A program made the position numbers and the translations under genes. From contig JAUIGV010000019.1 in NCBI GenBank assembly GCA_030432565.1, positions 1-64,000 of the forward strand: a stretch of DNA of 64,000 nucleotides. Direction: 5' to 3'. The notes beneath the pieces were generated by a model. That model did not search any database. It was not told the DNA's origin and saw nothing but the letters and a program-made list of their open reading frames with translations. The DNA is from Verrucomicrobiia bacterium. Its GTDB lineage: Bacteria > Verrucomicrobiota > Verrucomicrobiia > Verrucomicrobiales > Akkermansiaceae. Shown in pieces: positions 1 to 7,357 of the stretch. Each line of letters begins with the position of its first letter. The stretch's first letter is position 1.

Positions 1-1
1 G

Positions 2-283
2 AACGAATCGTCTCTTGAGGAATCCAACAGCTTCGCCCTTTACGACTCTGGCATCATGTTTGGGGAAGATAACCAGCTTGGTCTCGGAGGAACCGAAGTT
101 TACATCACCGACCCGGTCGACGGCCTCGTCAGAGGAAGCATTGTCGGGCCAATCGATCTTGATCTGGGCGTCGTCTTTCCCTCGGCAATCCAACTCGAGA
201 AGGTCCCCGAACCTAGCTCTACCATTTTGCTCGCCTTCTCTCTGGCGATTCCGGTTTGCTTCCGAAGGCCGCGGACGCGCTAA
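2..283 (+). CDS. PEP-CTERM sorting-signal protein, C-terminal fragment
   Basis: An open frame enters from the left edge and ends at TAA 281-283, so only about 93 C-terminal residues are visible. The last 27 residues have the tripartite PEP-CTERM layout: a VPEPSS motif, a hydrophobic stretch (about 15 residues) and an arginine-rich end (RRPRTR). In this family the signal directs export and processing by an exosortase, usually to the envelope or exopolysaccharide matrix. No exosortase gene lies in this window. The part before the tail is acidic and glycine-rich and resembles no domain I can name. The upstream body is outside the window, so function is unknown. Confidence 0.75.
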   Translation, partial: NESSLEESNSFALYDSGIMFGEDNQLGLGGTEVYITDPVDGLVRGSIVGPIDLDLGVVFPSAIQLEKVPEPSSTILLAFSLAIPVCFRRPRTR

Positions 284-325
284 TTTGCAAAAACGCAAAA
301 ACTCGCCTTGACGCCGCATGTCATT

Positions 326-344
326 AACGCAAGTTAGTTGCGTT
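326..344. promoter_or_regulatory. 19-bp inverted repeat overlapping the start region of the His-rich barrel gene
   Basis: AACGCAA (326-332), five spacer bases, then TTGCGTT (338-344) form a perfect 7-5-7 dyad ending 1 bp before the ATG at 346. A third half-site AACGCAA lies at 292-298. A possible -35 (TTGACG, 308-313) would place the -10 inside the dyad. The position fits a repressor operator, possibly metal-responsive given the His-rich product; the regulator is not identified. A translation-blocking RNA hairpin is an alternative. Confidence 0.5.
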
Positions 345-345
345 T

Positions 346-1551
346 ATGAAAATCTTTCCTGTCCTGGCTCTTTCGACGAGTCCCCTGCTTGCAGACATCA
401 GTCTTGATCCCACCTTTCATTTCAATGGCGTCATCGGCGACACCTCGGCTGACTCGTTCAGCGAGATCGGGGGCCATGCCCACGATCCCAATGACAATTT
501 CGCTGTTCAGGGTTTCGAGCCGGGACTGAACCTCCGGGTCGATGATTGGCTCGCCGGCTTCACCAATATTAATGTTTTTACGGACTCGAATCACGAGGTC
601 GACTGGGAACTCGAGGAAGCATTCCTGAAGTTCAAGAATCTCCCGGGAGGCTTTGAACTCCGGGGCGGGCGCATGCTTGCCCGGATTGGGCTCCAAAACA
701 ACCAACACCTTCACGCCTGGACGCTCGTCAATTCCAACCTCACTACTTCCCAGTTTTTGGGCGAAGAAGGCCTCATGAGTGAGGGAATCGAGCTGACCTG
801 GCGAAAGGACTTCGACAAGGGATTCTTCGCAATCTCGACCAACTTCAGCAACACTGCCTCCCATCATCATCACGCCGACGAAGATGACCATGGAGATCAC
901 GAGGACGAGGATGATCACGGGGACGAAGACCATCACGGGGACGAAGACGATCATGAGCACGAGCACTCCTCCGAGGACGCCTTCATGGAAGACAACGTCT
1001 TCGTGACCCGCGCTCTCTTCGGCTACAACCAAAGCGATTTCCATCAACACCGCCTTGGAATCAACACCGCTTGGGGTAAGAACGGATACGGCCGCGACAC
1101 CTCCATGCACTCGATTGACTACGTTTACACCTGGCGGGAAAACGGACTTGAACTGGGTGGGCGGGAGTTCTCGGTCGGTGCCGAGTATTTCTATCGCGAT
1201 GTGGAATGGATCGGTGAAGAAGATCCCACGCTGCGAGGGGCAACTTCTCAAAACAGCTTCATGGCCTTCGCCAACTACCGTTTTCACCCGCAATGGATCG
1301 CCGGCATCCGCTATGAATACCTCGAAGGAGCCATTGGCGGTGCCGACATTCATATGGGCGAAACCGAATACGCCTTTGAATCCTCCGGGCGCGAGCGCAT
1401 CACCCTCGCCCTGACCCGCGAGTTCCGTCACAGCGACATCATGCTCTCCACCATCCGCCTGCAATATTCCCACGATAATCTTGAGGAGGAGAGTGCCGAT
1501 TCCATCTGGCTGCAATTCGGCTTCGACTTTGGTGGCCCCGAAGTCCGGTAG
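346..1551 (+). CDS. Outer-membrane beta-barrel protein with His/Asp/Glu-rich loop (putative metal-related porin)
   Basis: The 401-residue product has a short signal peptide (cleavage after about residue 16, SPLLA) followed by alternating amphipathic strands typical of bacterial porin-like barrels. Residues 173-208 form a striking loop of His, Asp and Glu (a run of four His, then repeated HGDED-like units), a likely surface or periplasmic zinc, nickel or copper binding segment. Such loops occur in zinc-associated outer-membrane proteins; metal specificity is inference. The C-terminus is strand-like (IWLQFGFDFGG). There is no clear Shine-Dalgarno because the 19-bp dyad occupies that position. 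The gene stands alone between the PEP-CTERM gene and pheT. Confidence 0.7.
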   Translation: MKIFPVLALSTSPLLADISLDPTFHFNGVIGDTSADSFSEIGGHAHDPNDNFAVQGFEPGLNLRVDDWLAGFTNINVFTDSNHEVDWELEEAFLKFKNLPGGFELRGGRMLARIGLQNNQHLHAWTLVNSNLTTSQFLGEEGLMSEGIELTWRKDFDKGFFAISTNFSNTASHHHHADEDDHGDHEDEDDHGDEDHHGDEDDHEHEHSSEDAFMEDNVFVTRALFGYNQSDFHQHRLGINTAWGKNGYGRDTSMHSIDYVYTWRENGLELGGREFSVGAEYFYRDVEWIGEEDPTLRGATSQNSFMAFANYRFHPQWIAGIRYEYLEGAIGGADIHMGETEYAFESSGRERITLALTREFRHSDIMLSTIRLQYSHDNLEEESADSIWLQFGFDFGGPEVR

Positions 1552-1627
1552 TCGATTTCCCGCCCGGCCGGGATTTCTTTGATTTGCGATTGAAAAAAAC
1601 CTCGCGGGGCCTTCTCCTCCCGGCCTC

Positions 1628-4012
1628 ATGAACGTTTCGCTCAACTGGCTCAAAGAACGCCTCGATTTCGGCTCCCGCTCCCTCGAAGAAGTCTGCGACC
1701 TCCTCACCTTTGCCGGCATCGAAATCGAAGGACTCCAGGAGATGGGCGTCAAAAGCGACCAGATTGTGGTCGCCGAGATTAAGGAGGCGGTTCAACATCC
1801 GGACGCCGACCGCCTCAAAGTCACCCAGGTGGATGCCGGTGAAGGCTCGCTACGCCAAATCGTCTGCGGTGCCACCAACTACAAGGTCGGCGATAAAGTC
1901 CCCTGTTGCCTCCCCGGCGCGGCCCTCCCCGGCGGATTCAAGATCGGCGAAACCAAGATGCGCGGGGTCGAATCCAAGGGAATGCTCGCCGCCGGATCCG
2001 AGATCGGCCTTACCGACAAGGAAGACGGCCTCCTTATCCTCGACCCTGATTTTAAGATCGGCACTCCCGTCAAAGACCTCTTTGATTCCGACACTCTCAT
2101 CGAAGTCGAGATCACCCCAAACCGCCCCGACCTCCTCTCCCACTCCGGTCTTGCCCGGGAACTGGCAGCGCTGCTTCATACCGAAACCAAGCCGGTCGAA
2201 AAATCACACGAAACTGAGATTGCCGAAAACTCCGCTGTTGTCACCGTCGATTCAGCGACCTGCCCGTTCTACTCTGTCCTGAGTATCAAAGGTGTCAAAG
2301 TCGCTCCAAGCCCGGATTGGCTCGCCAAGAAGCTTAAAGCGATCGGCCTCCGCCCCATCAACAATATCGTTGATATCACCAACTACGTTCTCCACGAGAT
2401 CGGGCAGCCGCTTCACGCCTTCGATGCGGGCAAAGTCGATGGAGCCATTCACGTCCGCCAGGCTTCCGAAGGAGAAGCTTTCAAAGCGCTCGACGAAGAA
2501 ACCTACGATCTCAAAGACGTCGACTGCATCATCTCCGACCAATCCGGCACTCCCCTCGCCCTCGCCGGAGTGATGGGCGGGCTCGACAGCGGAGTGACTG
2601 ACTCTACCACCGACATCCTCCTCGAGTCTGCATACTTCACCACTTCCGAGATTCGCCGCACCTCACGGCGCCTCTTTTTAACGTCAGATTCCTCCTATCG
2701 TTTCGAGCGCGGAGTCGACCCGCAACAAGTCCTGCCCGCCTCGGCCCTGGCCGCAGCCCTCATTCTTGAAGTCGCCGGAGGGGAAGTCGTGGACAAAACC
2801 GTGACCGCCGGACAACTCCCCGGAGCGCTTCCCGCAGTTGAACTCGATGTCGATCGCATGCTCCAGCTTATGGACAACAGCATCTCGCTTGAAGACGCCG
2901 GAGCCATCCTGACCCGCCTCGGCCTTTCTTCATCCGATCTCAAGACCTGGGAGATTCCAAGCTGGCGCGGCGATCTCGAGCGCTCGGCCGATCTCGTCGA
3001 AGAGATCGCCCGTACCCACGGGCTCGAAAACGTCCCTTCCCGCACCGGCGGAACAGCCGTCGACGAAAGTAAGATCGACCACGATTATGATCGGCTCCTC
3101 GATCTCAAAAAGAGCCTCGTCGCCCTCGGATTTTACGAGACCCAGACCATCAAGCTCATCGCCGAAAACCAACTCCGGGACTGTCTTCCGCTTCGACCTC
3201 TGCAAGAGGGCGATCTCGTCAAGGTCGCCCGTCCGCTCAGCGAAGATCACGCCATCCTTCGCCCCGCACTCACTCCCGGACTTCTTGCCACAGCCGAAAA
3301 CAATCTCCGCCAGGGGGCCAAGACCTTACGCTTCTTCGAGGCCGGCCGCCAATTCCGGAACGTTGGCGGCGGTAAAGCTACCGATCTCGAAGCCGATTCC
3401 ATCGCGCTTCTACTAGGCGGTGAAGCCAGCCCCCTTTCCTGGACACGAGGTGAGAACCGTCTGCTCGACCTTTACGATCTCAAAGCCGCCATCCAGGCCG
3501 TGCTTGGAAATCGCTCGATTCAGTTCACGACCCGCGCTCGCGATGGCTTCCTCCTCGCCGGCGACATCCAACTCGGGGGCAAACCAATTGGCACTTTTGC
3601 CCAAGTCATGCCATCCCGAGCCCGGGAGATTGGCTTCCGAGCTCCCATCTACCTTGCTGAACTCGATCAGAAAAAGATCCTTGGAATCAAACAAGATATG
3701 TTTCAGGTCGAGCCCCTTCCGCAATTTCCGGGATCCAGCCGCGACATCGCAATGGAACTCCCCATCAAAACCAGCAATGCCGAAATTGAGAAAGTTCTCT
3801 CCAAACACAGCGATCCCCTGCTGGTATCGGCAATCTGCTTTGATCAATTCCACGATCCATCCGGCGAGAAAATGCCCGCCGACAAGCGCTCCATTGCTTA
3901 TTCATTCGGCTACCGATCCGAGAAAGGCACGATGAAACAGAAGGAAATCGACACCGCCCACGACAAGCTCAGAGCGCACCTCCAGAAGTCACTTCCAGTG
4001 ACCTTCCGTTAA
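1628..4012 (+). CDS. pheT: Phenylalanine--tRNA ligase beta subunit
   Basis: The product forms the beta part of the alpha2-beta2 enzyme that charges tRNA-Phe in the cytoplasm. The 794-residue length is normal for bacterial PheT. Recognisable in order are the EMAP-type tRNA-binding domain (about 39-150, with VCGATNYKVGDKVP), the B3/B4 editing region (about 210-380, LRPINNIVDITNYVLHEIGQ), the B5 domain (about 400-470), the catalytic-like core and the C-terminal FDX-ACB anticodon-binding domain (from about 698, PQFPGSSRDIAMELP). pheS, usually adjacent, is not in this window. The next gene is convergent and a hairpin terminator lies between them. Confidence 0.97.
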   Translation: MNVSLNWLKERLDFGSRSLEEVCDLLTFAGIEIEGLQEMGVKSDQIVVAEIKEAVQHPDADRLKVTQVDAGEGSLRQIVCGATNYKVGDKVPCCLPGAALPGGFKIGETKMRGVESKGMLAAGSEIGLTDKEDGLLILDPDFKIGTPVKDLFDSDTLIEVEITPNRPDLLSHSGLARELAALLHTETKPVEKSHETEIAENSAVVTVDSATCPFYSVLSIKGVKVAPSPDWLAKKLKAIGLRPINNIVDITNYVLHEIGQPLHAFDAGKVDGAIHVRQASEGEAFKALDEETYDLKDVDCIISDQSGTPLALAGVMGGLDSGVTDSTTDILLESAYFTTSEIRRTSRRLFLTSDSSYRFERGVDPQQVLPASALAAALILEVAGGEVVDKTVTAGQLPGALPAVELDVDRMLQLMDNSISLEDAGAILTRLGLSSSDLKTWEIPSWRGDLERSADLVEEIARTHGLENVPSRTGGTAVDESKIDHDYDRLLDLKKSLVALGFYETQTIKLIAENQLRDCLPLRPLQEGDLVKVARPLSEDHAILRPALTPGLLATAENNLRQGAKTLRFFEAGRQFRNVGGGKATDLEADSIALLLGGEASPLSWTRGENRLLDLYDLKAAIQAVLGNRSIQFTTRARDGFLLAGDIQLGGKPIGTFAQVMPSRAREIGFRAPIYLAELDQKKILGIKQDMFQVEPLPQFPGSSRDIAMELPIKTSNAEIEKVLSKHSDPLLVSAICFDQFHDPSGEKMPADKRSIAYSFGYRSEKGTMKQKEIDTAHDKLRAHLQKSLPVTFR

Positions 4013-4024
4013 ATCAGCAAGCTT

Positions 4025-4061
4025 CAAAAAAAGCCCCCGTTCGGATCTCGAGCGGGGGCTT
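4025..4061 (-). terminator. Intrinsic terminator between pheT and the DUF1287 gene
   Basis: AAGCCCCCG (4031-4039) pairs perfectly with CGGGGGCTT (4053-4061). Read on the minus strand the stem is followed by a run of T (complement of 4025-4032), so it terminates the DUF1287 gene. It may also stop pheT readthrough, though no T-run follows on the plus strand. Confidence 0.85.
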
Positions 4062-4089
4062 CCTATAACAAGTAATTCTGTGGAGCATC

Positions 4090-4776
4090 CTACTCGCTGT
4101 AGCGGTAGTGCCCCTTGATGGTGTAATCGAAGAGCTTTTTCTCCCACTCGGGACCATCACCAATATTGTGGACCACCCACTTCTCGGTCTTTTTGGCACC
4201 CGGGCCAGGAACAACGATTCCGATGTGCTTGTTCCCATCGAGCAACTGCCAAATAACAATATCACCGAAGCTGTAGTCCTCTGGATCCTGGCTCACACCC
4301 AGAACCTGCCCCTTGCGAGTGAAGAAACGCTGAAGGTTTTGAACCCGCCGATGATCAATATTGGTATCCGGCTCTTTGGAACCAAATATCTGGGGATAAG
4401 AATAGAAGTTCTCCTTAATATCGGCGTGAACACGCACTTGGAGGTCGATATCGAGGCTCCGATAGGCCCGAACGATCAAATCCTCGGCTTTGCCACGAGT
4501 CGGAGCGATATCACCGTTGGGAAAACCAATCTTGAAGTAAGAACCATCGTAGTTGACTTGAGCCTGCGTCCGCTCAAGAGCCGCAGCCGCTAATCGGGAT
4601 CCAAAATCGCCATCGGATTCCAGAGTTGTAATGGCCTCGCGAACATTCGCGGGTGAAGTAAGGTCGGTTTGGGCGCGGAGAAACGGAATCAACGGGCGAA
4701 GAAAAAAACCACCCAAAACAATCGCAAACGCGACAAGAAGCCATCCACCCAGTGAGCTTCTGCGCTTTTTTTTCAT
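4090..4776 (-). CDS. DUF1287 family membrane-anchored protein (YijF-like), putative catalytic Cys replaced
   Basis: The 228-residue protein has one N-terminal membrane segment (about 11-33) and a DUF1287 domain with the family signatures YFKIGFPNGD (81-90), NIDHRRVQNL (139-148), GDIVIW (171-176) and HIGIV (184-188). As I recall, the family belongs to the papain-like NlpC/P60 grouping and normally has a Cys in a GVCTD-type motif; here the equivalent segment reads GKAED (95-99), so the presumed nucleophile is Ala. It may be a non-catalytic or differently acting cell-wall protein. The start is set at 4776 because GGAG lies 8 bases upstream; an in-frame ATG at 4809 has no ribosome site. Expressed alone. 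Confidence 0.8.
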   Translation of the reverse strand: MKKKRRSSLGGWLLVAFAIVLGGFFLRPLIPFLRAQTDLTSPANVREAITTLESDGDFGSRLAAAALERTQAQVNYDGSYFKIGFPNGDIAPTRGKAEDLIVRAYRSLDIDLQVRVHADIKENFYSYPQIFGSKEPDTNIDHRRVQNLQRFFTRKGQVLGVSQDPEDYSFGDIVIWQLLDGNKHIGIVVPGPGAKKTEKWVVHNIGDGPEWEKKLFDYTIKGHYRYSE

Positions 4777-4915
4777 CGGAGCAGCTCCGATATACTCGAT
4801 TGGTCTCATTTAACTTTGATTAACTATTAAAGATTGTCATGTTTTGATACGCGTGGCGAGCGAAAACCTGTCGTTCTCCTTGAGAAAGTAGATTTTTTTT
4901 CGTCCTGTTGCATTG

Positions 4916-5521
4916 ATGGAACAAATCCCGGTCATTTTTGCAGAAAAAACCCCGACCTTCGATGAGCTTCATCGGCACGGCGTCGAGCTTCTTACGGATT
5001 GGTCGGGTTCGCAAATCACAAAATTGTCAAAGTTTCTTTTCTGGGTCGATCGCACTCACTTCCACTTTCTGGCCAGCCAGAAAGGCACTTCGGGAATGAA
5101 CCATCCGGACAGTCGACCGGGGCAATATCAAGCCGAACTTTGGAAATATGACGTCGCTGAATTCTTCCTTCTGTCGTCCGATAAAAGCCGATACCTCGAG
5201 TTCAACCTCGCTCCAAATGGCGGATGGTGGTCGAGCGCCTTTACCGCGCCTCTCCAGGCAGCTCCCGGCGAACCCTCCCCGATTCCCGACGTCAAAACAT
5301 CAGCGGAAGCGACCAGCGAAGGGTGGCAGTCTCGCGCAAGTATTCCTTTGTTCTGGCTGCAGGAATTCTATGGTTTCGGCGAATCCTCCCACCTGAACGC
5401 CTGCTTTATTCTTAACTCCCCTGACCAAATCTTCGTCACTGCGGGAGATCCTCCGGAGGGCAAACCCGATTATCACCGCCCCGATCTCTTTCCCCCCATC
5501 AATCCAATCGCTCTCGCGTGA
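4916..5521 (+). CDS. Carbohydrate-binding family 9-like (CBM9/DOMON-type) protein
   Basis: This 201-residue protein lacks a signal peptide. It has the pattern of CBM9-like domains found beside glycan-acting genes: early F.VDRTHFHFLAS strand pairs, WKYDVAEFFL (an ELW..DVAEFF core), YLEFNLAPNGGWW, and a late IPLFWL..FYG.GE segment. Members bind sugars or sit on enzymes that do; binding specificity is unknown. The start is the ATG at 4916, preceded by an in-frame TTG at 4913 that seems less likely. The next gene is a glycosyltransferase 31 bp downstream on the same strand, so the two may be co-transcribed. Confidence 0.65.
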   Translation: MEQIPVIFAEKTPTFDELHRHGVELLTDWSGSQITKLSKFLFWVDRTHFHFLASQKGTSGMNHPDSRPGQYQAELWKYDVAEFFLLSSDKSRYLEFNLAPNGGWWSSAFTAPLQAAPGEPSPIPDVKTSAEATSEGWQSRASIPLFWLQEFYGFGESSHLNACFILNSPDQIFVTAGDPPEGKPDYHRPDLFPPINPIALA

Positions 5522-5552
5522 CATCGCGCTCCTTCCAGACTAGCCTCCCGAC

Positions 5553-6569
5553 ATGCCCGAAATGCCAAAGGCCGCGCCCCTTCCGGACCGCCCACCGCTC
5601 CACCTCAAAGGAGGATACCTGGCGATCGCCTCGCCCGATTCGATCTCTGAGGCCGGCTTCAGCATCCCGGCGGTTCGGGGCATTCGCGATATCCGGCCAA
5701 ACAGCACCATCGTAGTCGTAGCGAACCACGAAACTGCTCCGTTGTGGCGAAAGGTCGACGCCGTTAATCTCGTCATCGAGCACTCGCCCTCCGATTCGGC
5801 CCGTAAAATTGGCAAACTTTTGAAAGCGGCGGATATCCCTTTCGATTCCTCAATTGCCTGGGAGGACTGTTCTGCCGCCCAGGCTTTCGCCAAGATCGGA
5901 ATTAAGGATCGCCTTGGTTACCCCGCCGGAAAACTGGCCCGATTCCTGACCGATCCTGTCAAAGTCGAGCGTGAGGCGGGCCCAATCGAACATCGGGTAA
6001 AGCACTACCTGCTTTTTGTCGAAAAGCTCGGTGCCGAACCTTTTCAAGCAGCTTATTTCACCCATCCATCCAGACCACCGGCCCCGGAGAAACCAATCCT
6101 CGCGATCTCACCCGGATCCGACTATGGCCCCGCCGCCGAGTGGTTGCTCGATCGTTTTCAAGCACTCGCCGAAGAGCTCTCCGGGACATTTGATCTCGCG
6201 ATCGTCCCGCACCCTGATCGGCCGGGCCCCGCCTCTGCCTTGGCAAAATCCCTTGGAAAACAAATCACCTCCATTGAAGGAGCCGAACTTATCGACTTTC
6301 TCGCAACCTGCCATGGCCTCATCGCAAGCGATGGCTCCATCCCCCATCTGGCCTCCTTTGTCGGCACTCCCTCACTCGTTTTCTTCGGCCCGAACGAACC
6401 CGAATGGCGAAGACCTCTCGGAAAAATTCACCGCGTGATTCGCGAGCACGTTCCCTGCAGCGGCTGCCTCCTGAACAAGTGCCCCCTCGATCATCGCTGC
6501 ATGAAGGAGATCACGGTCGGGCAAGCGCTGGCCGAAGCCCGCTCACTCTTCGGAGAAGTAGTCTCCTGA
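5553..6569 (+). CDS. Glycosyltransferase family 9 (ADP-heptose:LPS heptosyltransferase-like)
   Basis: The 338-residue protein follows the heptosyltransferase (WaaF/WaaC) plan. The N-terminal Rossmann-like half has PAVRGIRDIRPNSTIVVVAN. The C-terminal half has AISPGSDYGPAAEW, the nucleotide-sugar site around LIASDGSIPHLASFVGTPSLVFFGP, and the cysteine-rich tail CSGCLLNKCPLDHRCMKEIT typical of GT9 enzymes. It would add heptose or a related sugar to lipopolysaccharide core on the cytoplasmic face of the inner membrane. The usual NDSG motif reads ASDGS here. The donor and acceptor cannot be assigned. No other LPS genes are nearby. Confidence 0.85.
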   Translation: MPEMPKAAPLPDRPPLHLKGGYLAIASPDSISEAGFSIPAVRGIRDIRPNSTIVVVANHETAPLWRKVDAVNLVIEHSPSDSARKIGKLLKAADIPFDSSIAWEDCSAAQAFAKIGIKDRLGYPAGKLARFLTDPVKVEREAGPIEHRVKHYLLFVEKLGAEPFQAAYFTHPSRPPAPEKPILAISPGSDYGPAAEWLLDRFQALAEELSGTFDLAIVPHPDRPGPASALAKSLGKQITSIEGAELIDFLATCHGLIASDGSIPHLASFVGTPSLVFFGPNEPEWRRPLGKIHRVIREHVPCSGCLLNKCPLDHRCMKEITVGQALAEARSLFGEVVS

Positions 6570-6590
6570 ATGCCCGCTTGCAGCACTTGG

Positions 6591-6610
6591 CGCCCGGGAG
6601 GGCGTCACTC
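6591..6610 (+). repeat. Dispersed 20-bp hairpin-forming repeat, copy A
   Basis: The sequence CGCCCGGGAGGGCGTCACTC lies 21 bp after the glycosyltransferase stop. It matches copy C (19019) at 19 of 20 positions and copy B (10083) at 17 of 20. With G6590 it can fold into a 6-bp stem (6590-6595 with 6600-6605) with a GGGA loop. Confidence 0.5.
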
Positions 6611-6614
6611 TCTA

Positions 6615-7067
6615 TCAGTAGTCAATCATGACATACTGAAGAAGCATGCCCTGAACGTGACTGTAAAAGTTGTTGCGGAAGTAGGCCGCTCGCGCCGACG
6701 AATCTTCAAACACTTCGGGGTCCACTTCTTCGCTGGCTCCGAACTTGTATTTGTCTTCTAGAGCGAGTCGGGCTTGGTTTAGAGCGCCATACCAGAACTC
6801 CGCGTTGCTCTTTACGATATGAATATCCTCCTCCTCCTCCCTGGCCTTAAGCACCTCCTTCACCACGGCGATTCGCTGCTTTGAAAACTCCTCGGTCAAC
6901 TCGGGTGCCACAATCTCATCCCACATCGAGTCCTCATCCATCAAACCCGCCAGTCTGCCCGCCAGATCGGAATCACTATCTCCCGCGATCCCAATGAGAA
7001 GCATCCAATCGTGCTCGGTCTCGGGGACCAACTTTAGGCCACCTGCAACTGTCGGGCCTACTGTCAT
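6615..7067 (-). CDS. DUF2017 family protein, translation-coupled to clpS
   Basis: A 150-residue acidic cytoplasmic protein. Its middle (EFWYGALNQARLALEDKY) matches the conserved WL.DLRLALG-type segment of DUF2017, a family known mainly from actinobacteria, where it sits directly after clpS. Here it overlaps the clpS stop by 4 bp (ATGA), so it is translated in coupling with the ClpS adaptor and probably works with it in N-degron proteolysis or its control. That role is inferred from context; no biochemical function is established to my knowledge. The C-terminus ends close to the convergent glycosyltransferase. Confidence 0.65.
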   Translation of the reverse strand: MTVGPTVAGGLKLVPETEHDWMLLIGIAGDSDSDLAGRLAGLMDEDSMWDEIVAPELTEEFSKQRIAVVKEVLKAREEEEDIHIVKSNAEFWYGALNQARLALEDKYKFGASEEVDPEVFEDSSARAAYFRNNFYSHVQGMLLQYVMIDY

Positions 7068-7354
7068 TCCGCCTTCTCAAGAGTGGCATGCAGCTGCGCG
7101 CTGTGTAGTTGATTCACATACATTTCTGCTTTCTCACGATTCCCACTCCAAACAACCGCCTGCCCTCTTTGATGCACCGCCATCATCAACTCCTCTGCCT
7201 TCTCCTTCGAAAATCCAAAAATTCGGATCAGGACACGACTGACATACTCCATCAAATTGACCGGATCATCGAGAACGATGACCTGCCAGGGTCTATCGGT
7301 TTTCTCCTTGCTCCTGGTTTTGGTTTGGTGAGCCGGGGCATCTACCGCATTCAT
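7064..7354 (-). CDS. clpS: ATP-dependent Clp protease adaptor ClpS
   Basis: The 96-residue product binds N-terminal degron residues and delivers proteins to the ClpA/ClpC-ClpP protease. The signature is WQVIVLDDPVNLMEYV, then LIRIFGFSKEKAEELMMAVHQRGQAVVWSG and the closing AEMYVNQLHSAQLHATLE helix. The usual VLNDD reads VLDDP, the form common in actinobacterial ClpS, which fits the DUF2017 partner. The start at 7354 is preferred over an ATG at 7357 because GGAGGT inside the end of ispG gives 7-base spacing. It follows ispG without a gap and overlaps DUF2017 by 4 bp, making a three-gene operon. Confidence 0.9.
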   Translation of the reverse strand: MNAVDAPAHQTKTRSKEKTDRPWQVIVLDDPVNLMEYVSRVLIRIFGFSKEKAEELMMAVHQRGQAVVWSGNREKAEMYVNQLHSAQLHATLEKAE

Positions 7355-7357
7355 CAT

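Noticed and set aside
334-1752. 472-residue minus-strand ORF opposite the barrel gene and the start of pheT
   Set aside because: The sense frame has a signal peptide and barrel pattern and the next gene is pheT; the antisense ORF has no domain.
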